Of a stretch of 14,524 nucleotides of DNA, positions 1 to 7,536 are shown in pieces (within the stretch, counting starts at the first letter, position 1; each line of letters opens with the position of its first letter). The notes beneath the pieces were generated by a model. That model was not told the DNA's origin. It worked only from the letters and a program-made list of their open reading frames with translations, and made no database searches. The DNA lies in contig JAUSMR010000123.1 of assembly GCA_030645955.1 (NCBI GenBank), forward strand, positions 1-14,524, in the 5' to 3' direction. Made by a program: the position numbers and the translations under genes. Source of the stretch: Gallionella sp. GTDB lineage: Bacteria > Pseudomonadota > Gammaproteobacteria > Burkholderiales > Gallionellaceae.

Positions 1-497
1 GCATAGGAACGACGCCCCACACCGCCATGGAAGAACTGCTGGCGCGCCAGGGCATCACCTATGTGCATGTGCCCTACAAGGGGACCGTCGAGCAGATGCT
101 GGCGGTGGCCTCGGGTCAGTTGATGGTGGGGGTGAATTCAACCGGTTTTGCGCCCTATGTGGAATCAGGCAAATTGCGGCTGCTGGCGACCTTTGGCGAG
201 CGCCGCAGCAAGCGATGGCCCGACACCCCGACCATGAAGGAGCTGGGCTTGGGTATGGTCGCCATGTCACCCTACGGCATCGTGGGACCACGCGGGCTTT
301 CCGCGTCGGTTGTCCGCACCTTGCATGAGGCCTTCAAGGCCGCCATGTACGAGCCGAGCCACCGCCAGGAAATTGCCAAATATGACCAGGAACTCAACTA
401 CCTGGGGCCGGAGGAGTATGGCCGTTTCATGCGCGAAACCTATGCGGCCGAGAAACGCTCGGTCGAGCGACTCGGCCCAACGCGCACACCAGGTTGA
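1..497 (+). CDS. Bug/TctC-family tripartite tricarboxylate transporter substrate-binding protein, 3' part
   Basis: This is the C-terminal half of a periplasmic solute-binding protein of the Bug (TctC) family, whose members deliver carboxylates or similar small acids to TctAB-type transporters or act as sensors. The reading frame is open from base 3 to the left edge, so the gene starts outside the window; the internal ATG at 27 is not the start. The visible part opens with IGTTPHTAMEELLARQG, followed by HVPYKGTVEQMLAVASGQ, the family's typical GTTPH and VPYKG ligand-loop region, and then the WPDTPTMKELG and YGIVGPRGL motifs. The C-terminus is of normal length, stopping at TGA 495-497. The gene converges on the alcohol dehydrogenase gene. 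Its ligand cannot be read from the sequence. The family call is firm; any functional link to the quinoprotein locus is not supported. Confidence 0.9.
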   Translation, partial: IGTTPHTAMEELLARQGITYVHVPYKGTVEQMLAVASGQLMVGVNSTGFAPYVESGKLRLLATFGERRSKRWPDTPTMKELGLGMVAMSPYGIVGPRGLSASVVRTLHEAFKAAMYEPSHRQEIAKYDQELNYLGPEEYGRFMRETYAAEKRSVERLGPTRTPG

Positions 498-529
498 CCC
501 ATTCGAACGGCGGTGTTTCTGGTAGTTGC

Positions 530-561
530 AAAAAGAAGAATGCCGCCCGAAGGCGGCATTC
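530..561 (-). terminator. Rho-independent terminator of the alcohol dehydrogenase gene
   Basis: A perfect 10-bp stem (538-547 paired with 552-561) closes a four-base loop. Read on the minus strand the loop is TTCG closed by C-G, the extra-stable tetraloop, and the stem is followed by TTCTTTTT. It begins 18 bases after the dehydrogenase stop codon. On the plus strand no T-tract follows, so it is primarily the minus-strand terminator, although it also lies between two convergent genes. Confidence 0.9.
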
Positions 562-579
562 CTCAAGTCAAGCAATTAC

Positions 580-2319
580 TTATTTCAGCAGCTTGAACAC
601 CCACACCGAGCCACCTTGTTCCAGGAAGCTGACCCGTTTCGCCACCTCGCCACCCCACAGCGGAACTGCGCCACCCCAACCGGAGACCACGGCGACGTAC
701 TGCTCGCCATCGATATCCCAAGTCACCGGGGGCGCCACAACGCCAGAGCCGGTCTGGAATTCCCAGACCACCTTGCCGGTCGTCGCATCAGCCGCCTTCA
801 AGAAGCCTTCAGGCGTGCCCCAGAACACGAGGTTGCCAGCGGTCGTCAGCACGCCACCCCACAGCGGTGCGTTGTTGGTCACCTCCCACTCGATCTTGCC
901 GGTCTTTGGGTTGATGGCGCGCAGTGCGCCGATAGGACCCTCGCCCAGTGTCTTAATCGTGAAGCCGGCACCCATGTACGCCGCCCCCTTCTTGTAGGTG
1001 ACCGGCTCATTCCAGATCTCCATGCCCCATTCATTGGACGGCACATAGAACAGTTTGGAGTTCGGGTTGTAGGCCATGGGCATCTGGTTTTTGCCACCCA
1101 GGAAACTGGGTGCCGCGAACACCGGCTTGCCTTTGCTGGCATCGGCACCGGCGGTGGGGTCCGCCGGGCGGTTCGCGGGCACATAGTTTGGACGACCGGT
1201 TTTCAGGTCTATGCCCGTGGCCCACGTGACTTTCTTCACGAACGGAAAGGCGTTGAGAAGTTTTCCCGTGGAAGCGTCGTTGACATAGAAGAAGCCATTG
1301 CGGTCGGCTTTGCCGCCCACGCGCTTGCCATCCAGGTCAAAGGTCACGAACTCGTTCACACCGTCAAAGTCCCAGCCATCGTTGGGGGTGTTCTGGTAGT
1401 GCCACTTGATCTGGCCAGTTTTGATGTCAAGCGCCACGGTGGAGCAGGAGAACAGGTTGTCGCCCTTGCGCAAGTGGCTGTTCCAGGGGGCTGGGTTGCC
1501 GGTACCGAAATAAGCCAGTCCGGTCTTGCTGTCGTAAGTACCGCCTAGCCAGGTGGCCGCGCCGCCGGTTTTCCACAGATCGCCGGACCAGGAGTTGTTT
1601 AAAGTGCCTGAGACGCCGTTCTCCGTCTTGTTGCCATCCGGGTCATATTTGTAGCCCATATGGCCTTCAACCGTGGGGCGCGTCCAGACCAGCTGGCCGG
1701 TTTTGGGGTTACGGGCCTCGACGCGGCCGACAACGCCGAACTCGCCGCCGGACACGCCGGTCAGCAGCAAATTGCCGGCAATCAGCGGCGCCGCGGACGC
1801 AGAGTAGCCCGCAGCGTAGTCATCGATTTTTTCTTTCCAGACCACATCGCCGGTCGTCTGGTCGAGGGCAACAATCTGGGCATCCAGGGTCATGAAAATG
1901 ACCAGGTTGTCGAACAGTGCCGCACCGCGGTTGATCACGTCACAGCAGGGCATGATGCCGTCCGGCAGACGGTGCTCATATTTCCAGAGTTTGGCACCGG
2001 TCTTGACGTCGAGCGCATAAATTCGCGAGTATGAAGCCGTCACGAACATCTTGCCGTTGTGAATCACTGGCTGTGATTCCTGGCCACGCTGTTTTTCTCC
2101 ACCAAAAGAGAAGCTCCATGCCGGCACCAGTTTTTTAATGCTTTGAACGTTGACCTGTTTGAGCGGCGAGAAGCGCTGGCCCTGGCTCCCCATGCCCCAC
2201 GAAAGAACGTCCTTGGTCTCGCTGGCATCGTCGTCAATCATCTTCTGCGTGACGACGGCTTGAGCCGTCCCTGTCGCAAATCCAATAGCCATCAGGGTGG
2301 CCAATAATTTCAAGCGCAT
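580..2319 (-). CDS. PQQ-dependent alcohol dehydrogenase, type I quinoprotein, probably lanthanide-dependent (ExaF/PedH/XoxF group)
   Basis: This predicted periplasmic quinoprotein oxidises alcohols to aldehydes with PQQ and passes electrons to a cytochrome c. The 579-residue product starts with a signal peptide (residues 1-21, ending AQA) and continues as the eight-bladed propeller with repeated Trp-docking motifs such as TGKIEWE and TGKVVWEF. Key residues are visible: the vicinal Cys125-Cys126 disulfide, Glu193 in GGEFG, Trp257 in the ring-stacking ATWL segment, Asn275 in GTGN, and catalytic Asp317 in WDFDG. Asp319, two residues on, is the extra acidic ligand known from lanthanide-dependent XoxF and PedH; calcium enzymes have Ala or Ser there. 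There is no C-terminal haem domain, so it is type I. The start at 2319 is chosen because AAGGAG lies just upstream and the signal peptide begins there; the longer in-frame start at 2391 would overlap the promoter. The exact substrate (ethanol, methanol or larger alcohols) is not determined. Confidence 0.93.
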   Translation of the reverse strand: MRLKLLATLMAIGFATGTAQAVVTQKMIDDDASETKDVLSWGMGSQGQRFSPLKQVNVQSIKKLVPAWSFSFGGEKQRGQESQPVIHNGKMFVTASYSRIYALDVKTGAKLWKYEHRLPDGIMPCCDVINRGAALFDNLVIFMTLDAQIVALDQTTGDVVWKEKIDDYAAGYSASAAPLIAGNLLLTGVSGGEFGVVGRVEARNPKTGQLVWTRPTVEGHMGYKYDPDGNKTENGVSGTLNNSWSGDLWKTGGAATWLGGTYDSKTGLAYFGTGNPAPWNSHLRKGDNLFSCSTVALDIKTGQIKWHYQNTPNDGWDFDGVNEFVTFDLDGKRVGGKADRNGFFYVNDASTGKLLNAFPFVKKVTWATGIDLKTGRPNYVPANRPADPTAGADASKGKPVFAAPSFLGGKNQMPMAYNPNSKLFYVPSNEWGMEIWNEPVTYKKGAAYMGAGFTIKTLGEGPIGALRAINPKTGKIEWEVTNNAPLWGGVLTTAGNLVFWGTPEGFLKAADATTGKVVWEFQTGSGVVAPPVTWDIDGEQYVAVVSGWGGAVPLWGGEVAKRVSFLEQGGSVWVFKLLK

Positions 2320-2385
2320 GAATGTCTCCTTGCTGTGTAAATACTGAAACGAGGTTGAAGTAATTTGAAACTCCAAACCATCGGA

Positions 2386-2403
2386 CCGCAAAGATCGTGC
2401 CTA
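2386..2403 (-). promoter_or_regulatory. Sigma-54 (-24/-12) promoter of the alcohol dehydrogenase gene
   Basis: On the minus strand the sequence reads AGGCACGATCTTTGCGG. It matches the sigma-54 core TGGCACG-N4-TTGC at all but the first base, with the invariant GG (2401-2400) and GC (2389-2388) separated by exactly 10 bases. Transcription would begin near 2376, giving a leader of roughly 57 bases. Sigma-54 control implies an ATP-dependent enhancer-binding activator; none is encoded in this window. Confidence 0.72.
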
Positions 2404-2641
2404 TCCACCTCGCAACACTTAATCAACATTAAGTTTCTTGGCCCAGGCAAGGTTGAAGGCTTGAATTCGGGTTTGTCCTATCCGCGTTAACCCTGCAGAC
2501 TGTGTCAATCATGAACACGTGATCTGAAAACAAGTGGCACGCGAACACCGACAAGAACCGCACGCCTGTCCCAAGGTGATCCAGGCGCACGCAGAAGCCT
2601 GACTCCGCGTAGAGAAATGCGACGCCAGCGTCCTATTTGCT
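2404..2641. promoter_or_regulatory. Shared divergent control region with inverted repeats
   Basis: This gene-free stretch separates two back-to-back sigma-54 promoters, so it is where shared activator sites would be expected. A perfect inverted repeat with 7-bp arms ACTTAAT and ATTAAGT (2417-2434, 4-bp spacer) sits just upstream of the dehydrogenase promoter. A weaker GTG-N11-CAC dyad lies at 2502-2518, about 100 bp from the leftward promoter and 126 bp from the rightward one, a normal enhancer distance. A similar GTGTCA-N8-CAC block recurs at 5314-5330 before the pqqA promoter. The promoters are well supported; assigning these repeats to an activator is speculation. Confidence 0.35.
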
Positions 2642-2659
2642 TTGGCCTGAATATTGCTG
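2642..2659 (+). promoter_or_regulatory. Sigma-54 (-24/-12) promoter of the receptor-cytochrome unit
   Basis: The sequence TTGGCCTGAATATTGCTG carries TGGC at 2643-2646 and TTGCT at 2654-2658, with GG and GC 10 bases apart, as sigma-54 holoenzyme requires. Transcription would start near 2669, leaving a leader of about 87 bases before the ATG at 2756. This argues against the longer reading frame that begins with TTG at 2654, which lies inside the promoter. Confidence 0.7.
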
Positions 2660-2755
2660 GGAAAAGAAAGACTGCCTTCTTTTCAGTTTGAGCGGCGGTT
2701 AGAAGTAGTCCAACTCAGTGAGTTTTGTGATCAAGCGATTGATCGAGAAAGTGAT

Positions 2756-4858
2756 ATGCCTCAAGTCAGCAGAAAAAAGCAAATGGCGTTGTTTGTCAAA
2801 ACAGCTGTCACGCTGGCCGTGGCTTCCCCCTGCCATCACTTGCTGCATGCCCAGACGCTGGCGGATGTCGTGGTGTCGGCCTCGCGTGCCGAGCAGCGCA
2901 GCTTTGATGCACCGGCGGCTATCCAGTCGGTCGATCGCGCCACGATAGAGAATGCGGGGCCGCAGGTCAACCTGTCGGAGTCCCTCAACCGGGTGCCCGG
3001 CTTGACGATCCTGAACCGGCAGAACTATGCGCAGGATCTGCAGGTGTCGATTCGGGGATTTGGCGCACGCTCGGCTTTCGGCATCCGGGGCATCCGCTTG
3101 CTGGTGGATGGCATTCCCGCCACCACGCCGGACGGCCAGGGCCAGGGCTCATCCATCAGCCTGCCCTCGACCGAGCGCATCGAAGTGTTGCGCGGCCCGC
3201 TGGCGCAGCTGTATGGCAACTCCGCCGGCGGCGTGATCCAGGCGTTTACCCGGGACGCACCGGAACAGCCGGAATTCGGCGCGCAGTATTACACCGGCTC
3301 CTTCGGCCTGCGCCGCTCCGACTGGCAATACGCCGGGCGTGTCGGTGACTATGGTCTGGTGGCCGACTACAGCACTTTTGACACCAATGGCTACCGGGAC
3401 AACAGCAAGACCGAGCGCAAGCAGTTCAACGGAAAACTGAGCTTTGACGCCAGCGAGAAGACCCACGTGAACGTGGTGTTCAACCAGTTCGACATGCCAC
3501 TGGCACAAGACCCGCTCGGCCTCACCGCCGCGCAGATGGCCGCCAATCCGGCGCAGGCGGGGACGAATGCGGTCAGCCGCGGTGTGCGCAAGGTCGTGCT
3601 GCAGAATCAGCTCGGCAGCTCGCTGGTCCACACCATCAATAGCGATCGCTCCGTGACGGCCCGTCTTTACTACGGCACGCGGGACAATCTTCAATACCAG
3701 AGCCTTGGCGCAACCGGCGCCTGGGTGGGGCTGAATCGGGCCTACTATGGCACCGGCCTGCAGTACAACGCCCAGACTCAAATCGCCGGCACACCGGTGA
3801 TGTGGGTTGCGGGTTATGAGTTTGACCGCTCCCGGGAAACGCGTCAGGGCGGCGTTGCGGCATTGGGTGAAAAAAAGTCCACCACACGCAACGAGGATAA
3901 CCAGGCCGAAAACAGCGATCTTTTTGTCCAGGCGACCGCCTTGATGTCGGACAAGATATCGGTGGTGGCCGGTCTGCGCTACAGCACGGTCCGCTTCATG
4001 AGCGATGACAACTACCTGAGCGATGGCGACGGTTCCGGTTCGACCCGCTACCAGGCCGGCAGCCCGGTGCTGGGACTGACCTACCACCCCACTGACAGCC
4101 TCAATCTGTATGCCAATTACGGCAAGGGCTTTGAGAGCCCGACCCTGGCCGAGGTGGCCTACAGGGGCGGGGGTACGCCGGCCTTCAACACCACCCTGAA
4201 TGCGTCAAGCAGCCAGCATTACGAGCTGGGTGCAAAGTGGACGCCTGGCCCTCAGTCCCGGCTGGATTTCGCCCTGTTCCAGATCGATTCAAGCGATGAG
4301 CTGGTGGTCGCCAGCAGCAATGGCGGCAATTCCACGTTCAAGAACGCGCCGGGGACAAAACGTACCGGATGGGAGCTCTCTGGCAGCACCCTGTTGACGC
4401 CCCATGTGCGAGCCACTTTGGCGGCCTCGCGGATTGACGCGACCTTCTCGCAGACTTTCACCAGCGGTACCACCTCTGTGGCGTCCGGCAACAAAATTCC
4501 CGGCATCCCGCAGAGCTTTCTTTTTTCAGAACTGTTGTGGACGGGCCGGACCATGACCGACAGCAAAAAAGCCAGTGGTTTGGGCACTCAGGTCGGCCTC
4601 GAGTTCACACAGGCCGGCCGGCTGTATGCCAACGACACCAATACCGCATCGGCCGATGGTTACGCCACCCTGAATGCCAAAGTCAGCCATGGCTGGGCCG
4701 TGGCTGCCGGCCGCCTGACGGCCTATGCCCGTATCGACAACCTGACCGACGAGCGCTATGTCGGCTCGGTCATTGTCAACCAGGCCTTGTCCCAGTTCTA
4801 TGAGCCGGCACCCGGAAGAAACTGGACCCTCGGACTGCGCCTGGTCCTGCCGCTGTGA
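2756..4858 (+). CDS. pqqU: TonB-dependent outer-membrane receptor, PqqU (YncD)-like, candidate PQQ importer
   Basis: A 700-residue TonB-dependent transporter. Its N-terminus is a signal peptide (RKK followed by a hydrophobic run, cut near HAQ at residue 33), then a TonB box (DVVVSA, about residues 37-42), a plug domain (about 50-165, with VLRGPLAQLYGNSAGG) and a 22-strand barrel reaching the C-terminus. Compared from memory with E. coli YncD, now called PqqU and known to import PQQ, several blocks are nearly identical: NLSESL, NRQNYAQDLQ, SIRGFG, GIRGIRL, VDGIPAT and PDGQGQ in the plug, and RVDNL/RIDNL, YVGSVIVN and YEPAPGRN near the end. Its place between a PQQ enzyme and the pqq operon supports PQQ as ligand. 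A lanthanophore receptor is the main alternative. The ATG at 2756 is preferred; 2783 is a later option that shortens the signal peptide. Confidence 0.85.
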   Translation: MPQVSRKKQMALFVKTAVTLAVASPCHHLLHAQTLADVVVSASRAEQRSFDAPAAIQSVDRATIENAGPQVNLSESLNRVPGLTILNRQNYAQDLQVSIRGFGARSAFGIRGIRLLVDGIPATTPDGQGQGSSISLPSTERIEVLRGPLAQLYGNSAGGVIQAFTRDAPEQPEFGAQYYTGSFGLRRSDWQYAGRVGDYGLVADYSTFDTNGYRDNSKTERKQFNGKLSFDASEKTHVNVVFNQFDMPLAQDPLGLTAAQMAANPAQAGTNAVSRGVRKVVLQNQLGSSLVHTINSDRSVTARLYYGTRDNLQYQSLGATGAWVGLNRAYYGTGLQYNAQTQIAGTPVMWVAGYEFDRSRETRQGGVAALGEKKSTTRNEDNQAENSDLFVQATALMSDKISVVAGLRYSTVRFMSDDNYLSDGDGSGSTRYQAGSPVLGLTYHPTDSLNLYANYGKGFESPTLAEVAYRGGGTPAFNTTLNASSSQHYELGAKWTPGPQSRLDFALFQIDSSDELVVASSNGGNSTFKNAPGTKRTGWELSGSTLLTPHVRATLAASRIDATFSQTFTSGTTSVASGNKIPGIPQSFLFSELLWTGRTMTDSKKASGLGTQVGLEFTQAGRLYANDTNTASADGYATLNAKVSHGWAVAAGRLTAYARIDNLTDERYVGSVIVNQALSQFYEPAPGRNWTLGLRLVLPL

Positions 4859-4903
4859 ATGAGCAGGGCCGCACATTTTTTTCATCAATCGGAGAACATC
4901 ACC

Positions 4904-5281
4904 ATGATTCATCGCACCCTACTCGCTGGCCTGACCGGCCTTGTCATGCTCACTTCGCTCTCTGCCATGGCAGACCAGGCCAACGATGAGAAAGCCAAAA
5001 AAATGGCATCCAGTGCTGGCTGCTTCACCTGTCACACCTTGAAGCACCAGGACGCCAAGGACGGCAGCAAGCCTGTCGGCCCGGCGTGGGAAGATGTTGC
5101 CGTTCAGTACAAAGGCAAGCCCGGTGCCGCTGAATTCCTGACCCGCATCGTCCTGGAAGGCTCCAACCCCTACGCCAGCCACTGGAAGAACAAGGCTGCC
5201 GGCATCGCCATGCCGCCTAACGCGGTGGCCATCTCTGAAGGCGATGCCCGCCAGCTGGTGTTCTGGATTCTTTCCCACTAG
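4904..5281 (+). CDS. Periplasmic class I cytochrome c, likely electron acceptor of the quinoprotein dehydrogenase
   Basis: A small monohaem cytochrome c of 125 residues. A signal peptide covers residues 1-23 (ending AMA). The haem-binding motif CFTCH is at residues 40-44 and the likely axial methionine is Met103 in IAMPPN, as in cytochromes c551/c5. In the cell it would carry electrons from PQQH2 in the dehydrogenase towards the terminal oxidase. The start at 4904 is chosen because GGAG (4891-4894) precedes it and the signal peptide begins there; an in-frame ATG at 4859, directly after the receptor stop codon, lacks these. It lies 45 bp after the receptor gene with no terminator between, so the two are probably co-transcribed. 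Pairing a separate cytochrome with a type I quinoprotein is usual; the specific partnership here is inferred from position. Confidence 0.9.
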   Translation: MIHRTLLAGLTGLVMLTSLSAMADQANDEKAKKMASSAGCFTCHTLKHQDAKDGSKPVGPAWEDVAVQYKGKPGAAEFLTRIVLEGSNPYASHWKNKAAGIAMPPNAVAISEGDARQLVFWILSH

Positions 5282-5335
5282 GAATCAACAAGCGCTCAAG
5301 CATCCGGCGTGCCGTGTCAGACGTAAGCACTGGAC

Positions 5336-5353
5336 ATGGCCCAAGAATTGCAT
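5336..5353 (+). promoter_or_regulatory. Sigma-54 (-24/-12) promoter of the pqq operon
   Basis: The sequence ATGGCCCAAGAATTGCATT has TGGC at 5337-5340 and TTGCA at 5348-5352 with the GG-N10-GC spacing. Transcription would begin near 5363, giving a leader of about 70 bases before pqqA. It is the third such site in the window, each in a gap upstream of one of the three quinoprotein units, which makes chance matches less likely. Confidence 0.68.
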
Positions 5354-5432
5354 TGAAATGATGGCTGCATTCCTTTTTCATTCAATTCGGGAATGCGGTT
5401 CGATTCACTTAACCACGACTAGGAGCACTCTC

Positions 5433-5507
5433 ATGCAATGGACCACACCCGCTTTCACCGATTTGCGTTTCGGTTTTGAAATCACGATGTACATCGCCAA
5501 CCGATGA
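5433..5507 (+). CDS. pqqA: PqqA, coenzyme PQQ precursor peptide
   Basis: A 24-residue ribosomal peptide, MQWTTPAFTDLRFGFEITMY followed by IANR. It is the substrate from which PQQ is built: the side chains of Glu16 and Tyr20, present here with the invariant E-x3-Y spacing, are crosslinked by PqqE and then excised and oxidised. AGGAG at 5421-5425 stands seven bases before the ATG, a strong ribosome-binding site fitting a peptide needed in excess. The gene is too short for ordinary ORF calling and is followed by a terminator-like hairpin before pqqB. Length and C-terminal motif are canonical. Confidence 0.97.
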   Translation: MQWTTPAFTDLRFGFEITMYIANR

Positions 5508-5514
5508 TCCGACT

Positions 5515-5552
5515 GAGCGAGGCTGACACCCTGGTGCCAGCCTCGCTCTTTT
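5515..5552 (+). terminator. Terminator-like attenuator between pqqA and pqqB
   Basis: An 11-bp perfect stem (5515-5525 with 5538-5548, GAGCGAGGCTG and its complement) encloses a 12-base loop that can itself pair partly (CACC with GGTG). TTTT follows at 5549-5552. It begins eight bases after the pqqA stop. Partial termination here would leave most transcripts carrying only pqqA. No separate promoter is evident before pqqB, so read-through must express the rest. Confidence 0.8.
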
Positions 5553-5571
5553 CCTTCCAGGTTCAAGAAAT

Positions 5572-6504
5572 ATGCACATACGCGTTTTGGGGTCGGCGGC
5601 CGGCGGCGGCTTTCCCCAATGGAATTGCAACTGCAGCAACTGTGCTGCGGTGCGCCGGGGTGACCCGGCGCTGCTGCCGCGCACCCAATCTTCGATTGCG
5701 GTGTCGCGCAACGGCCAGGACTGGTTGCTGGTCAATGCCTCCCCTGATATTCTGGCCCAGGTGCGCGCCATGCCCGAGCTGCAACCGGCGCGGGCTGTGC
5801 GTGACAGTGGCATCGCTGCGGTCCTGCTCATGGACGCGCAAATCGACCACGTCACCGGCTTGCTGATGCTGCGTGAACGCCGCACGGCGCTTCCCTTGTA
5901 TGCCACGCCACAGGTGCTGGACGAGCTCAATACCAGCCTGCCCCTGGTTCGCGTGCTGTCGCACTATGCGGGGGTGGAGGCGCACCCGCTTTCGCTGACC
6001 GAGCCTGAATTCGCGGTGGCCGGGCTGGAGGGCATCCGGTTTACCGTGATACCGCTGTCCAGCAACGCGCCACCGTTTTCGCCCCGCCGGGATGCCCCCT
6101 TGCCGGGCGACAACATCGGCGTGGTGATTGAAGATATCAAAAGCGGCCAGCGCCTGTTTTATGCCCCCGGACTGGGCCGCATGGAGCCGGCGGTGGCGCA
6201 GGCCATGGCCACGGCTGATGTGGTGCTGGTCGATGGGACCTGCTGGCGCAATGACGAAATGCAGGCACTGGGACTGTCGAACAAAACGGCAGCGGACATG
6301 GGCCATCTGGCCCAGTCCGGACCGGGTGGCATGCTCGAAGTGCTGGCCGCTCTGCCGAAGCGCACCCGAAAAATTCTCATCCACATCAACAACACCAACC
6401 CCATCCTGCGCAGCGATTCACCCGAGCGTGCGGCCCTGACGGCGGCCGGCATCGAGGTGGCCTGGGATGGCATGGCAATTACCCTTGGAAGTTCAAATGG
6501 CTGA
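5572..6504 (+). CDS. pqqB: PqqB, coenzyme PQQ biosynthesis hydroxylase of the metallo-beta-lactamase fold
   Basis: PqqB is the cytosolic metallo-beta-lactamase-fold protein of PQQ biosynthesis; it is reported to hydroxylate the tyrosine-derived part of the excised Glu-Tyr intermediate. The 310-residue product is of normal length. It opens with [20 protein letters not shown], whose cysteines (Cys19, Cys21, Cys24) form the structural zinc site, and carries the family motifs [15 protein letters not shown] (from residue 88) and HINNTNPIL near the C-terminus. There is no strong Shine-Dalgarno sequence before the ATG (only AAGAAA), in contrast to pqqA, which together with the preceding hairpin should keep enzyme levels low relative to the peptide. 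Its last eight bases overlap pqqC, pointing to translational coupling. Confidence 0.96.
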   Translation: MHIRVLGSAAGGGFPQWNCNCSNCAAVRRGDPALLPRTQSSIAVSRNGQDWLLVNASPDILAQVRAMPELQPARAVRDSGIAAVLLMDAQIDHVTGLLMLRERRTALPLYATPQVLDELNTSLPLVRVLSHYAGVEAHPLSLTEPEFAVAGLEGIRFTVIPLSSNAPPFSPRRDAPLPGDNIGVVIEDIKSGQRLFYAPGLGRMEPAVAQAMATADVVLVDGTCWRNDEMQALGLSNKTAADMGHLAQSGPGGMLEVLAALPKRTRKILIHINNTNPILRSDSPERAALTAAGIEVAWDGMAITLGSSNG

Positions 6505-7207
6505 TCACACCCTGGCTTGGGACCCCGTTGAATTCGAAAATCGCCTGCGCGACAAAGGCACGGCCTATCACATCCACCATGCGTTCAACGTACGCCTCAA
6601 TAGCGGTCAATGCTCGCCTGAGCAGGTGCGTGGTTGGGTCGCCAACCGCTTCTATTACCAGTGGTGCATACCGATCAAAGACGCTGCCGTCATGTCCAAT
6701 ATGCCGGACCGGGCGCACCGCCGGCTCTGGATTCAGCGCATGCTGGACCATGATGGGCACGACGATTTTCAGGGTGCCAATGCCGGCGGCATGGAAGCCT
6801 GGACTCGGCTGGGGGAAGCGGTGGGCATTGCCCGCGATGACTTGTGGTCGCTCAAGGCCGTCGTGCCCGGCGTTCGCTTTGCCTGCGATGCCTATGTCAA
6901 TTTCGCGCGCCACGCCCCATGGCAAGAAGGCGTGTGTTCATCGCTCACGGAAATGTTTGCACCGCAGATCCACAAGGATCGTCTGGTCACCTGGCCGGTT
7001 CATTACCCGTGGATCGAATCCAGCGGGCTGGACTATTTCCGCAGCCGCATCCCGCTGGCCTCGCGCGACGTGGAGCATGGCCTGAAGGTCACATTGGAGC
7101 ATTTCACCACCCGCGCGCAACAGCAGCGCGCGCTCGACATCCTGCAGCTCAAGCTGGACATCCTGTGGTCCATGCTGGACGCGATAGAGAAGGCCTACCC
7201 GGCATGA
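6497..7207 (+). CDS. pqqC: PqqC, pyrroloquinoline-quinone synthase
   Basis: PqqC is a cofactor-free oxidase that performs the last step of PQQ formation, ring closure and eight-electron oxidation of AHQQ. The 236-residue protein starts at ATG 6497, inside the end of pqqB, with GGAAG (6487-6491) as ribosome-binding site; an earlier in-frame ATG at 6467 lies deeper in pqqB and is less likely. The sequence shows the family's [11 protein letters not shown] and LDHDGHDDF blocks. Glu152, His159, Tyr180, Arg184 and Lys219 have the same relative spacing as the known active-site residues of the Klebsiella enzyme (recalled as 147, 154, 175, 179 and 214), so it should be active. It is a stand-alone PqqC, not the PqqC-PqqD fusion found in Methylobacterium. 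Confidence 0.96.
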   Translation: MADHTLAWDPVEFENRLRDKGTAYHIHHAFNVRLNSGQCSPEQVRGWVANRFYYQWCIPIKDAAVMSNMPDRAHRRLWIQRMLDHDGHDDFQGANAGGMEAWTRLGEAVGIARDDLWSLKAVVPGVRFACDAYVNFARHAPWQEGVCSSLTEMFAPQIHKDRLVTWPVHYPWIESSGLDYFRSRIPLASRDVEHGLKVTLEHFTTRAQQQRALDILQLKLDILWSMLDAIEKAYPA

Positions 7208-7236
7208 GCCACGTCTGAAACCTGTTGGAGACTCTG

Positions 7237-7533
7237 ATGGACGTATCGCCCCCGACCCAAGAACTCCCCGTGCTTTCCGGCGAGGCGCGGCCGAAGCTCA
7301 ACCGGATGTTTCGCCTCCAGTGGGAAGAGGTGCAGCAGGCCCATGTGCTGCTGTATCCCGAGGGCATGGTGCAGCTGAACGCCTCGGCCGCCGAAATCAT
7401 TCGGCGCTGCGATGGGCAGACCACGGTGGATGCGCTGGTGGCGGATCTTGAAGCGACGTTCCAGCAGCAAGGCCTTCGCAGCCAGATTGAGCAGTTGCTG
7501 GCGCAGGCCTATGCGCGCCGTTGGCTGGTCTGA
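7237..7533 (+). CDS. pqqD: PqqD, PqqA-binding chaperone (RiPP recognition element)
   Basis: PqqD is the small recognition protein that binds the PqqA peptide and presents it to the radical SAM enzyme PqqE. The product has 98 residues, close to the family norm, and contains the winged-helix pattern with LNASAAEIIRRCDGQTTVDAL in its centre, a conserved PqqD block. The ATG at 7237 follows GGAG (7227-7230) by six bases; a TTG at 7225 in the same frame overlaps that ribosome-binding site and is rejected. It begins 29 bp after pqqC and ends 3 bp before pqqE. The N-terminal dozen residues (PPTQELPVLSG) are variable in the family and probably flexible. Confidence 0.95.
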   Translation: MDVSPPTQELPVLSGEARPKLNRMFRLQWEEVQQAHVLLYPEGMVQLNASAAEIIRRCDGQTTVDALVADLEATFQQQGLRSQIEQLLAQAYARRWLV

Positions 7534-7536
7534 GCC

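Noticed and set aside
526..1548. Long plus-strand open frame antisense to the alcohol dehydrogenase
   Set aside because: It is a shadow of a highly conserved quinoprotein gene, with no start signal or recognisable domain.
2654..2755. N-terminal extension of the receptor from TTG at 2654
   Set aside because: The TTG lies inside the sigma-54 -12 element, and the extension places 34 non-signal residues before the signal peptide.
3149..4087. 312-codon minus-strand open frame inside the receptor gene
   Set aside because: High-GC shadow frame; the receptor on the other strand has clear homology along its whole length.
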